Assembly (NCBI RefSeq): GCF_006716065.1
Contig: NZ_VFOL01000001.1
Coordinates: forward strand, 1,302,001 to 1,366,000
Length of the DNA stretch: 64,000 nt
DNA from: Salinispora arenicola
GTDB taxonomy: Bacteria > Actinomycetota > Actinomycetes > Mycobacteriales > Micromonosporaceae
Direction: 5' to 3'
Shown: in pieces, positions 18,466 through 25,792 of the stretch
Layout of the letters: every line of letters starts with the position of its first letter
Position numbering within the stretch: the stretch's first letter is position 1
Notes under the pieces: model-generated
Database searches by the model: none
What the model saw: the letters and a program-made list of their open reading frames with translations, nothing else
Told to the model about the DNA's origin: nothing
Made by a program: the position numbers and the translations under genes

Positions 18466-18548
18466 AGCCCTGGCGGGGCATCAGCCCTGACCAGGGCTTC
18501 GATGTATGGAGCGGGGAGGGGATCGAACCCGCACTGTCAGCCTGGGAA
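18466..18548. repeat. left attachment-site duplication (tRNA-Gly 3'-half copy)
   Basis: Positions 18507-18548, read on the minus strand, match the 3' half of the tRNA-Gly at 28845-28918, from the anticodon CCC through the T-arm (GCGGGTTCGAT) to the CCA end, with a few differences. The similarity continues through the tRNA-downstream sequence (AGCCCTGGCGGG and CCTGACCAGGGC), giving an imperfect direct repeat of 28806-28887. It cannot make a functional tRNA because the 5' half is absent. I interpret it as attL of an old integrative element. Confidence 0.8.
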
Positions 18549-18825
18549 CGACCCGTCCTGTTCAGCCCGTGAATCCCGGACAGTGGCGCTGACCTGCATT
18601 TACGTTTCGCCGCTTCCCAAGTGTTCCGGACGCAGAGTACCGGACGGTTCCCAGCAAGATCTCGACGCGGGCTCGCTCGATGTCGAATCGTCCCACTGCA
18701 TCCCATGCTCGGACAGGCGTCAACCATCCGGCCAGCAGGGCGCCTGCGGCGCCTACCACCCGATTCGTACATCCGATGCGGCCGGGTTGGATGTGGAGGG
18801 CCAGGTGACCCCTGGGCGGCCAGCG

Positions 18826-19509
18826 TCAGGGGGTGTCGGCGCACCGCTGGAGGGCGGCGGCGTCGCGTACCAGCATCCGGCGGTAGCCGGTGGCGACGAT
18901 GCCGGCCGTTCGCAGGTCGCGCAGGGCCTTCTGCAGCGTGATCTCAGCGACGCCGCACATGGTCGCCAGCTCATCCTGGGTCAGGTGGATGTCGACGACG
19001 ATGCCGTCGCGGTCGCGATAGCCATAGGCTGCGGCGATCTCCCAGAGGACTCGTGCCAAGCGGATCTTGACGGGATGGGCGGCGAAGTCGACACGGCGGC
19101 GGTTCGCGGTGCGCAGGCGGTTCGCGACGATACCGGCCAGTTCCATGGCCGCGTCGGGGTGGCCGCGGAGAAAGGCACGGAGTTCGCTGCGCTGGATGAT
19201 CCTGATCTTCGAGGTCCGGCACGTAGTCACGGTTGCCGAGCGTGGCTCGCCGTTGAGGGCGGACATCTCGCCGATAATGTCGCCCGAGACCCGGACGTCG
19301 ATGAGGGCCTGGCGGCCGTCGGTCATCGCCACGGTGACCTTCGCGAGGGCGTCGTCCAGGAGGATCACGTGTGACTCCCGGACGCCCTCACGCAGCAGCA
19401 CCCGGGGCGCCGCCGCGGTCCGCTCGACTCCCAGCCGGAGCAGCGCGCGGCGACTCGTTTCGTCGATGCGGCGCAACAGCGTGCCGGGTAGCCAGGGGGT
19501 GTCAGTCAC
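18826..19509 (-). CDS. Crp/Fnr-family regulator with a plausible cyclic-nucleotide site
   Basis: A 227 aa protein with an N-terminal cNMP-binding beta-roll and a C-terminal Crp-type winged helix. The phosphate-binding cassette reads IIGEMSALNGEPRSATV, keeping the Glu and the Arg-Ser that contact the ribose and phosphate in CRP. The DNA-binding part shows IHLTQDELATMCGVAEITLQ followed by KALRDLRTAGIVATG. The GTG at 19509 starts MTDTPWLPGTLLRRID. It follows the PycTM-like gene on the same strand by 71 bases. With a cyclase-like gene next door, it could sense the same nucleotide as the effector or control the divergent promoters; both are inferences. Confidence 0.85.
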   Translation of the reverse strand: MTDTPWLPGTLLRRIDETSRRALLRLGVERTAAAPRVLLREGVRESHVILLDDALAKVTVAMTDGRQALIDVRVSGDIIGEMSALNGEPRSATVTTCRTSKIRIIQRSELRAFLRGHPDAAMELAGIVANRLRTANRRRVDFAAHPVKIRLARVLWEIAAAYGYRDRDGIVVDIHLTQDELATMCGVAEITLQKALRDLRTAGIVATGYRRMLVRDAAALQRCADTP

Positions 19510-19580
19510 GCTCCGCCTCCGCGCGGTCAGGTGCTGGCTTTCCGTGCAGACCTGACTACAGCACGCCGTCCGCGTCCGCG

Positions 19581-20084
19581 CTACATGGCGATCGCCACGA
19601 TGGTGGTGAGCGCCGTCAATGTCGCCGCCGCGAACATGGCGAGCGCCACGGCGGGGCGGGCCCGCCGTACCCGGGAATGCTTGTCCACCGCGATACCGGC
19701 CAGGGCCGATGCCAGGTCCCATGCCTCGTTGCGCTGCTCACGGACGCCGGTCGTGGCGGGTCGCGTGGCCGGAAAGGCAAAACGGTTGGCGCGGTCGGCC
19801 GGAGACAGGCGCGGCGACACCGCCGCCAGCAGATGCCAGCCGCCGGCGGCCAGGGCGGCGAGCCATACGACGGCCGCGACGGCTGTGGCCGCCAGCAGGG
19901 GAGCGCTGTCGAAGCGGCCCAGGGTCGGTGCCTGCTGCAGGACGACGACAACTGAACCGCCCAGCAGGCCGAGCATGATCCGCGCCTTGGCGTCGGCGTG
20001 ACGGATGGTGGTCTGCAACGACGTGGCGGTGTACAGGGCGGAGCGGAGATCGAGGTGGACGTCGGACTGATCGGCAAGGGTCAT
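19581..20084 (-). CDS. PycTM-like Pycsar effector membrane protein (DUF5706-type)
   Basis: A 167 aa protein with two adjacent N-terminal membrane helices (about residues 38-55 and 62-85) and a third at the C-terminus (about 145-166). The family pattern is visible: an amphipathic helix ending in IRHADAKARIMLGLLGG, the post-helix RANRFAFPA, and the C-terminal DLASALAGIAVDKHSRVRRA before the last helix. Pycsar transmembrane effectors of this type are activated by cCMP or cUMP made by a neighbouring class III cyclase and damage the membrane. Here the cyclase-like gene is divergent, 156 bases away. The assignment is by pattern recognition and has not been searched. Confidence 0.75.
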   Translation of the reverse strand: MTLADQSDVHLDLRSALYTATSLQTTIRHADAKARIMLGLLGGSVVVVLQQAPTLGRFDSAPLLAATAVAAVVWLAALAAGGWHLLAAVSPRLSPADRANRFAFPATRPATTGVREQRNEAWDLASALAGIAVDKHSRVRRARPAVALAMFAAATLTALTTIVAIAM

Positions 20085-20168
20085 GCCGTTAGTGCATCCC
20101 GCAACACCGGGAAAGAAAACATCTTGCTATACGGTCGGGCCAAAGATCAGGTTCCGGACAATACATAG

Positions 20169-20180
20169 AAGTACGTACTT
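20169..20180. promoter_or_regulatory. perfect 12-bp palindrome in the divergent Pycsar-like promoter region
   Basis: AAGTACGTACTT is fully self-complementary. It lies between the start of the PycTM-like gene (20084) and that of the cyclase-like gene (20241), in the AT-richest part of that gap. It is a candidate operator for a dimeric regulator, perhaps the adjacent Crp/Fnr protein, although it does not resemble the E. coli CRP consensus. Confidence 0.45.
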
Positions 20181-20240
20181 GGCTGGTGGCCACGTCGGTA
20201 GGAAGGAGGGCGACCCGCACCCGTCATCGAAGGGCCCGTC

Positions 20241-20966
20241 ATGCAGGATCCGCACCGGCGAGTCGTCGTCGCCGTGGACATGGAGAGCTACAGCAAGCGC
20301 AACAACGTGCTGCAGCATCGCGCCCAGGTCGCATTCAAGCAGATCATGGAGCATGCCTGCGCGGAGGCCGGACTCGACCGCAACAGCTGGCGCATTCAGC
20401 CGGGTGGCGACGGCGAGCTGGCCATCCTGCCGCCACAGGTAAGCGAGCGTGCGGTCGTCGGGAGGCTCGCGCCGGTCGTCGATCGGCTGCTACGGGAACA
20501 CAATCAAGGACTGGCACCCGAGGCAAAGATCCGACTGCGCCTCGCGGTCCACCAGGGACTCGTTCACCTGGACGGCGCCAACGGCTTCCCCAGCGACGCG
20601 GTCGTGCATGTCTGCCGGCTGAACGACTCGCCGCAGCTCAAACAGGTGCTGCGGAGACACCGGGGCGCCAACGCCGCGCTGATCGTCTCGGAATCGGTGT
20701 ACCGCGACGTCATCGTGCACTACCAGGACCTTCGCCCGGACCAGTTCGCCAAGGTCGCGGCCGAGATACCGGAGAAGAACTTCGAAGCCACGGCGTGGAT
20801 CCATGTGCCCGGCGAAACCACGGGCGACGGCGGTCCCCGGGTGGACAAGCCGCGCCAGGTGCCGCCGGCCCCGGCCCCCGCTGCCGGCCAGGTCTTCCAC
20901 GGCGTGACCACCCACGGGCCCACCCAGTTCGGCAACCACAACACAATGGGGCATTCCCGTGGATGA
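20241..20966 (+). CDS. class III nucleotide-cyclase-like protein (PycC-like) with C-terminal PTQFGNHNTM motif
   Basis: A 241 aa protein with a class III cyclase fold pattern over residues 6-165. The first metal Asp is D13 in VVVAVDMESYS, the second is D57 in QPGGDGELAIL, and RLRLAVHQGLVHLDG forms the next strand. The transition-state motif, normally AVNxAxRL, reads AVVHVCRL, so the Arg is kept but the Asn is replaced by Val122. Activity and base preference are uncertain. A Pro-rich linker (203-216) leads to a tail with PTQFGNHNTM at 227-236, nearly identical to a motif near the N-terminus of the next protein. The ATG at 20241 was chosen because the fold begins within ten residues. Its stop overlaps the next start by eight bases. 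Confidence 0.75.
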   Translation: MQDPHRRVVVAVDMESYSKRNNVLQHRAQVAFKQIMEHACAEAGLDRNSWRIQPGGDGELAILPPQVSERAVVGRLAPVVDRLLREHNQGLAPEAKIRLRLAVHQGLVHLDGANGFPSDAVVHVCRLNDSPQLKQVLRRHRGANAALIVSESVYRDVIVHYQDLRPDQFAKVAAEIPEKNFEATAWIHVPGETTGDGGPRVDKPRQVPPAPAPAAGQVFHGVTTHGPTQFGNHNTMGHSRG

Positions 20967-23031
20967 CGGGCAACCGCAGGAGTCGCCCGTCGTGTCGGAG
21001 TTTTCGCGGGAGCCCGAGGGGACGCAGGACGACGACGGCGGGCCTATCGACCCCGGCGCGTTGAGAGCCGACCCGGACGTCGCCGAGGAGTTGTTCGGCG
21101 CGCGCTACGTCGACACGACCACCTGGGCACCGACGCAGTTCGGCACGCACAACACGATGAACAACTACTACGGGAAGAAGGCACGCGACCCGATCATCGA
21201 CAACCTTGCCGGCATCGAGGGCATGTTGAAGCTCTATGTGCCGACCGATGCCGATGTCCGCCTCGGTTCCCTGCTGGCGGAGCGGCCGGCGGTGTGTCTG
21301 ATCGGCCCACGCAACTCCGGACGATTCAGTACGGCGTGCGCCGCGCTTGCTCGCCGACATGCACCGGACCGCGTCTATGAGGTCGTGCTCCCCGCCGGCA
21401 TGACCCCTGAACGGCTCACGGACTATCCGAATTTGGTGGCGCAGAACAGCGGATTCGTGTTGCGGCTTGGAGAGGAGAACCATGTCGCGGTGATGCGAAA
21501 GCTCGCGCCCATCTTCCGTATCAAGAAATCGTGCTTGCTGCTAATCAAGGAAGCCCAGCCGCGGCAATCGGAACAGCCCGGTGGCGAGGTGTCACACCAG
21601 CCACCCGATCCGATCGCCGTCTTCGACAAGCATCTCGGAACACCGCCCATCGCCGTCCGCATGACCGTCGAGAATTGCCGGGCAGAGGTGGAAAAGGAGC
21701 TGAAGGCAACCTATGGCCCTAAAGAGTGTATGGCCCTCGCATCGGCGATAAGAAAGGAAAGACCGGAAAACTCGGACGCCTTGCGCATAATCCTCGAGCG
21801 CTCCCAGCCGAAGCGCCGGGAACTCGCTGCGACCATCCTGCTGCCGGCACCGGACGCGCCGGCAGCACGGCGGCGGGCGAGCCAGCACGAGCGAGCTTTT
21901 AGGCTGTCTTACGCGGTCTTTCGACGCCGCCCACTGCACTACGTCTTCGAGGCGGCGGACCTGCTCCTTCGCGAGATCGACAGCGCGGCGCTGCGCCCGG
22001 AATGGGGCAACATGGCGTTGCAGCATCCGGTTCAGCAGCTGCTCGGCGACCAGTTGAAGCGGGACTGGCTGGACGCGCGCGAGCCGGGAACCGAGCGCAC
22101 GGGCGCCTCACGGACAGCAAGAATCCGCGATCCCGGCCTCCGCGGCGCAATCATCGATGTGGCCTGGCATGACTTCGACGGCACCCGCCGGTCGGTGCTG
22201 AACTGGCTCGACCTGCTAGTGAAACAGGACGACGACGTCATGCAGCGAGCAGCCGCGGAGGCCGCCGGATTGCTGGCCGACCTTGATTTCGCCCGCGTCC
22301 ACAAGGTTCTGATCGACAGATGGGCGAAGTCGCCGAGGGCGGCAGTCCGTCAGGCGGCAGCCTGGGCATTGACCTATTCCGAGAAGGGCGGCAACGTGGC
22401 TCCGAAGGTGCGGGCCAAACTCCGCGAGTGGTGTTCCGGAGAACACAAGTATCAGCACGACACGGCCGCGCGGGTCTACGCAAGCGGTCTCGAACAACCA
22501 TTCCTGGCGTGGAGCATGCTGGATCTTGCGCGGATCGCCGAGGACAAAATGCAGGAGCCCCGCCAAGCGATTGCGGAGGCGGTGAATCAGCTGTACCGAC
22601 CCGAGCGGGCGAGGTGGATCCTGGACGAGCTGGCCGGCTGGCCGCCTGCTGCGCCCTTCCGAGTGCATGTCGTGCGGGTGGTTCTCGCGCTGACGGCCCG
22701 GATGGAACCCACGTCTCCCGACGGCCGGCCCGACTTGCTGCAACGCATTATAGACGGGCAGGTCGACATCGAACGGCTGAGCGAACTCTGGCGGAATGCG
22801 TTCTTCGACTCGGCCCACGCACCGGAAGCTGCGACCGCGCTCGCCACCTGGATTCGCTGTGCGGACGGCAACGACGATCTCCGTACGCCTGTGGTCGCAC
22901 TTCTTAATGCGATCATCACGACGCCGGCAAACCGTCGCCGGATCGCCTTCTACCTGACCAGAAACCCCGAGCTTTGTGACGGCATCCCCGAGTGGCTACA
23001 TCTGGAAGGATGGATGAACCGTGGGCGTTGA
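20959..23031 (+). CDS. degenerate P-loop protein with HEAT-like repeats and N-terminal PTQFGTHNTM motif
   Basis: A 690 aa protein. The acidic N-terminus carries PTQFGTHNTM at 58-67, then NNYYG. A NTPase-like region begins near 108: the Walker A position reads IGPRNSGRFS (116-124), lacking the invariant Lys, and the Walker B position reads CLLLIKEA (192-199), lacking the Asp. It may be a STAND-like domain that has lost hydrolysis. Residues about 395-520 show alpha-alpha repeats (MQRAAAEAAGLLADLDFARV, RAAVRQAAAWALTY) of HEAT type. No signal peptide or membrane segment is seen. The GTG at 20959 overlaps the cyclase-like stop and the last codons overlap the third gene, so the three are probably co-translated. 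Function unknown. Confidence 0.7.
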   Translation: MDDGQPQESPVVSEFSREPEGTQDDDGGPIDPGALRADPDVAEELFGARYVDTTTWAPTQFGTHNTMNNYYGKKARDPIIDNLAGIEGMLKLYVPTDADVRLGSLLAERPAVCLIGPRNSGRFSTACAALARRHAPDRVYEVVLPAGMTPERLTDYPNLVAQNSGFVLRLGEENHVAVMRKLAPIFRIKKSCLLLIKEAQPRQSEQPGGEVSHQPPDPIAVFDKHLGTPPIAVRMTVENCRAEVEKELKATYGPKECMALASAIRKERPENSDALRIILERSQPKRRELAATILLPAPDAPAARRRASQHERAFRLSYAVFRRRPLHYVFEAADLLLREIDSAALRPEWGNMALQHPVQQLLGDQLKRDWLDAREPGTERTGASRTARIRDPGLRGAIIDVAWHDFDGTRRSVLNWLDLLVKQDDDVMQRAAAEAAGLLADLDFARVHKVLIDRWAKSPRAAVRQAAAWALTYSEKGGNVAPKVRAKLREWCSGEHKYQHDTAARVYASGLEQPFLAWSMLDLARIAEDKMQEPRQAIAEAVNQLYRPERARWILDELAGWPPAAPFRVHVVRVVLALTARMEPTSPDGRPDLLQRIIDGQVDIERLSELWRNAFFDSAHAPEAATALATWIRCADGNDDLRTPVVALLNAIITTPANRRRIAFYLTRNPELCDGIPEWLHLEGWMNRGR

Positions 23032-23899
23032 GACGGGCCCGGTGAGGCCTTCGGCGAGTTGGTGGCTGCGGTTCAACGCCTGGCTCGACCGGATCTGGCG
23101 AGCGTTCATCCGGGCGTTGAGCCCACCAGAACCGCTGCCGCCGGTACCGGTCTCGCCAGCGCCGGCTCCCCCGCCCCCACAGATGCGCGGACGGCGTACA
23201 TTGCAGACACCCTTGGTGGTCCCAGCCAGTGGTTACGTCTTCACCTTCCGGGTGCACGCCACCTTTCACTGGTCCGCGGAGGGCGTCTACCAGGAGCAAT
23301 TGTCGAGCCTCATGGACGCCCTTGCGCCGTACCCGGTCAGGCGGCTGAAGGCGCTCGCGGCGCGGCACGCGCGTAACCACGCACCCCACCGCGCCCGGGA
23401 ACTGGAGCAGGAGCTGCAGCAGGCGCTCACCGAGGGCGGCCCGTGGCCGTTCGCCTGGCGGGGAATCGCGGCTACCTGCCGGCCGTATGTGTCGGTGGAG
23501 CTGGACGAGCAGGTCAAGGAGGCGGTCCGGCCATACTGGGAGCAGTTGATCAGGCTGGATTGCGAGCATGACGTGCGGGTGCGCCGCGCCGAGTACACCG
23601 AGCGGCTCAGTCGGCAGTGGACGGACATCCTGACCGACCTGCTCGGCAGCCCGGCCGCCGCGGGTGCCGCCGAGATGACCGAGAAGGAGCTCGCCGAGGT
23701 GGTGGGGCGGATCGTTGCGGAGCAGCGGGCGGCCGCGGAAAAGCTCGAGGACATGATGGCGGAGAAGGCTAACAGCACCGACATGCAGGAGCGTTGCGAG
23801 CATTTCGAGCAGTTGCGCGAGCGGTTGGAGCGCCGCGCCGACGGGCTCTTCCATTCAGCCTCGACCGTCCCAGCCGGCGATGGAGACGGCCCGGTCTGA
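23021..23899 (+). CDS. unknown protein with Trp-rich N-terminal helix and coiled-coil C-terminus
   Basis: A 292 aa protein starting at GTG 23021, inside the end of the preceding gene, with GGAAGGA upstream. Residues 14-33 (WWLRFNAWLDRIWRAFIRAL) form a tryptophan-rich amphipathic or membrane-associating helix. A Pro-rich linker (34-52) follows, then a beta-like stretch YVFTFRVHATFHWSAEG, and long charged helices from about 190 to 285 likely to form a coiled coil. The beta stretch followed by a coiled coil recalls SPFH/band-7-type proteins, but I cannot support that assignment. Its operon position makes it a third component of the cyclase-like system. Confidence 0.6.
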   Translation: MGVETGPVRPSASWWLRFNAWLDRIWRAFIRALSPPEPLPPVPVSPAPAPPPPQMRGRRTLQTPLVVPASGYVFTFRVHATFHWSAEGVYQEQLSSLMDALAPYPVRRLKALAARHARNHAPHRARELEQELQQALTEGGPWPFAWRGIAATCRPYVSVELDEQVKEAVRPYWEQLIRLDCEHDVRVRRAEYTERLSRQWTDILTDLLGSPAAAGAAEMTEKELAEVVGRIVAEQRAAAEKLEDMMAEKANSTDMQERCEHFEQLRERLERRADGLFHSASTVPAGDGDGPV

Positions 23900-24153
23900 G
23901 CCAGGCTGGAAGATTGACTCGACTGCGGGCCGTCCGGTCGACGGGAAAGAGTCAGCACGCCGAAGCGACCGTGGGGCGGCTCGTCCACGAGTGGTGTGAG
24001 CACTGCAGCATCGCGGTGAGACCAGTCTGAGGCCGCACCCGGGCCGGCGCGGCAACATCCCGGCCCCGAGTACCGAACAGCCGGGCAGGTACCCCGCGAC
24101 TACTGGAACGGCAACCAGTTCACCAAGCCGTACGAAGTCATGATCGATTCGGT

Positions 24154-24206
24154 TGTCGGGTCTCACGACCTCCGCGACAGATCAGTTTCGGAACCTCCGT
24201 GACACG
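24154..24206. repeat. left inverted repeat flanking folD (IS-end-like)
   Basis: This stretch, reverse-complemented, matches 25195-25244 at about 44 of 51 positions. It contains two tandem copies of a roughly 25-base unit with the core ACCTCCGYGACA. Tandem repeats inside long terminal inverted repeats are a feature of IS21-type insertion sequence ends. No transposase is left. Confidence 0.65.
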
Positions 24207-25046
24207 TCAGCCGTGTCGTTCCGCGGCGTCGACTGTCTGGGCCAGAAGCACCGCGATCGTCATCGGCCCTACGCCGCCTGGTACGGGGGTGATGAGGCTT
24301 GCTCGGTTGGCAGCGGTGGCGGCCTGGACGTCTCCGACATTGCCCGCGTTGTAGCCGGCGTCGACGACCACGGCTCCGGGCTTGATCCATTCGCCACGGA
24401 CGAGATGGGGCACACCGACCGCCGCTACCACAAGGTCAGCCTCGGCCACATGCGCGGCCAGGTCCGTTGTCCGGGAATGGCAGTAGGTGACCGTGGCATC
24501 GCGGGCCAGCAGCAACATCCCGATCGGCTTGCCGAGGATGGCGCTACGACCCACGACTACGGCCCGCTGCCCACTGAGCGGTACGTCGTAGGCATCGAGC
24601 AGCCGCATAATGGCTGCCGGTGTGCAGGACGCGAACCCGCGATACCCGAATGCCATGGCGGCGAACGAGGTGCCGGTCACCCCGTCCACATCCTTGCTCG
24701 GATCAATCGCCTCAAAGGCAGCGTGCTCATCGATCTGTGGAGGCGTCGGATGCTGCAGAAGGATGCCATCCACCGCGGAGTCGGAGGAGAGGTCGCGCAA
24801 CACCCGCACCAACTGCTCGGTGGTTGTCAAGGTCGGCAGATCGAAGCGGCGAGAGTCGATGCCCACCTCGGTACACCGATTGACCTTCATCCGCACATAC
24901 GTGTGGGAGGCGGGGTCCTCGCCGACCAGAACCGTGGCCAGGCATGGCCGGCGTCCGTGCGAACGGTGGAATCCGGTGACACGTTCGGCTGTCGACTCCA
25001 GTAGCTGCCGGGACAGGGTCCGCCCGTCCATCAACGTCGCGGTCAC
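24207..25046 (-). CDS. folD: FolD, methylenetetrahydrofolate dehydrogenase/cyclohydrolase, island-borne copy
   Basis: A 279 aa bifunctional enzyme interconverting 5,10-methylene-THF and 10-formyl-THF with NADP. Signatures are ASHTYVRMKVNRCTEVGI (catalytic Lys and Tyr), DGILLQHPTP, DPSKDVDGVTG, VVGRSAILGKPIGMLLL and TPVPGGVGPMTIAVLL. Length is normal for FolD. GTG 25046 has GGAG seven bases upstream; the first residues are TATLMDGRTLS. It stands alone between two inverted repeats inside the tRNA-linked island, so it is probably a second, acquired copy. Its role there is unknown; folate duplication can serve resistance or secondary metabolism, but nothing here points to one. Confidence 0.9.
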   Translation of the reverse strand: MTATLMDGRTLSRQLLESTAERVTGFHRSHGRRPCLATVLVGEDPASHTYVRMKVNRCTEVGIDSRRFDLPTLTTTEQLVRVLRDLSSDSAVDGILLQHPTPPQIDEHAAFEAIDPSKDVDGVTGTSFAAMAFGYRGFASCTPAAIMRLLDAYDVPLSGQRAVVVGRSAILGKPIGMLLLARDATVTYCHSRTTDLAAHVAEADLVVAAVGVPHLVRGEWIKPGAVVVDAGYNAGNVGDVQAATAANRASLITPVPGGVGPMTIAVLLAQTVDAAERHG

Positions 25047-25194
25047 AGCTGTGCTCCTCACGCCGCAGTGAGAAGCACCCAGGCGGGCGATGCTCCAGCC
25101 ATCAGCGCTCCCCGGTGGTTCACCACCCTCGCCAGTCGCGCTGCCCGAGGCTACCAACGAGGTTCGGCGCACTCCAGGCGATCTCGAGCCAAAG

Positions 25195-25244
25195 GTGTCA
25201 CGGAGGTCCCGAGACTGCTCTGTAAGGAGGTCCTGAGACCCGAC
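25195..25244. repeat. right inverted repeat flanking folD (IS-end-like)
   Basis: Inverted partner of 24154-24206. It begins GTGTCACGGAGGTCCCGAGA and contains the internal tandem GGAGGTCCCGAGAC / GGAGGTCCTGAGAC. Together with the left copy it brackets folD and its upstream DNA in about 1.09 kb. Confidence 0.65.
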
Positions 25245-25792
25245 GTCGCCGGCAGCCGGCCTGTGATCCGACAACAGATCCGCGACACATGTCCGCCATC
25301 TGATGCGCGACAGATCCGGCGACCTGGAGGCCGCATGCGTTCAGCGTCGCCGGGCCGCTCGTTCCCGGGCCCGACGGACAGCCCGGGGCAGCGACACCGG
25401 CCCCTTCGGCCGGACGCCGTGGTCGGCGCGGTGGCAAGCCAGGTAGCCCGGGATGGGCAGGGCGACAACGTCGGATTGGTTGACGCCGAGTTGCGTGAGC
25501 AGATCGGAATAGAGCCCAAAGCGACCTGGAACGAACCGGTCCCGCCCCCCGGCGGGGACGACCGGCGCAGTACGCGGCGTTCTACGAGGAGCTGACATGG
25601 TCGAGGGAGTGGTGACGACGCCCGGCTGCACATGTAGCCCCGAGGATAGCCACCGGCTTGGGGTAACCAAGGGGAGGCGTTCGTCAGTCGACCTTCGACT
25701 GGGTGCGTCGGGCGTAGGCGCGGGCCGCGCGGGCGCGTGAGCCACTACCGTCACTTCACGGATATTCTAGCCCCATCCGTGAGGATGTTCCC
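25245..25792. other. non-coding region with further IS-end-like debris
   Basis: At 25257-25325 are repeated elements (ACAGATCCGCGACA and GCGCGACAGATCCG) resembling another decayed insertion-sequence end. An open minus-strand frame at 25341-25754 includes RFGLYSDLLTQLGVNQSD and VVALPIPGYLACHRADHGV, which read like protein, but the flanks are Arg/Pro-rich, there is no ribosome site, and I recognise no family. I treat it as a possible gene fragment only. Confidence 0.35.

Noticed and set aside
18507..18548. Second tRNA-Gly gene
   Set aside because: Only the 3' half (from the anticodon loop to CCA) is present and the T-stem has changes; without the 5' half it cannot fold. It is treated as an attachment-site copy.
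18826..23899. CBASS system
   Set aside because: No CD-NTase (SMODS) gene and no Cap2/Cap3-type genes. The cyclase-like protein has class III, not CD-NTase, motifs.
25341..25754. Minus-strand gene between folD and the MBL hydrolase
   Set aside because: The frame has some protein-like stretches (FGLYSDLLTQ, ALPIPGYLACHRADHG), but Arg/Pro-rich flanks, no ribosome site and no known family; it could be a fragment of an unknown gene.
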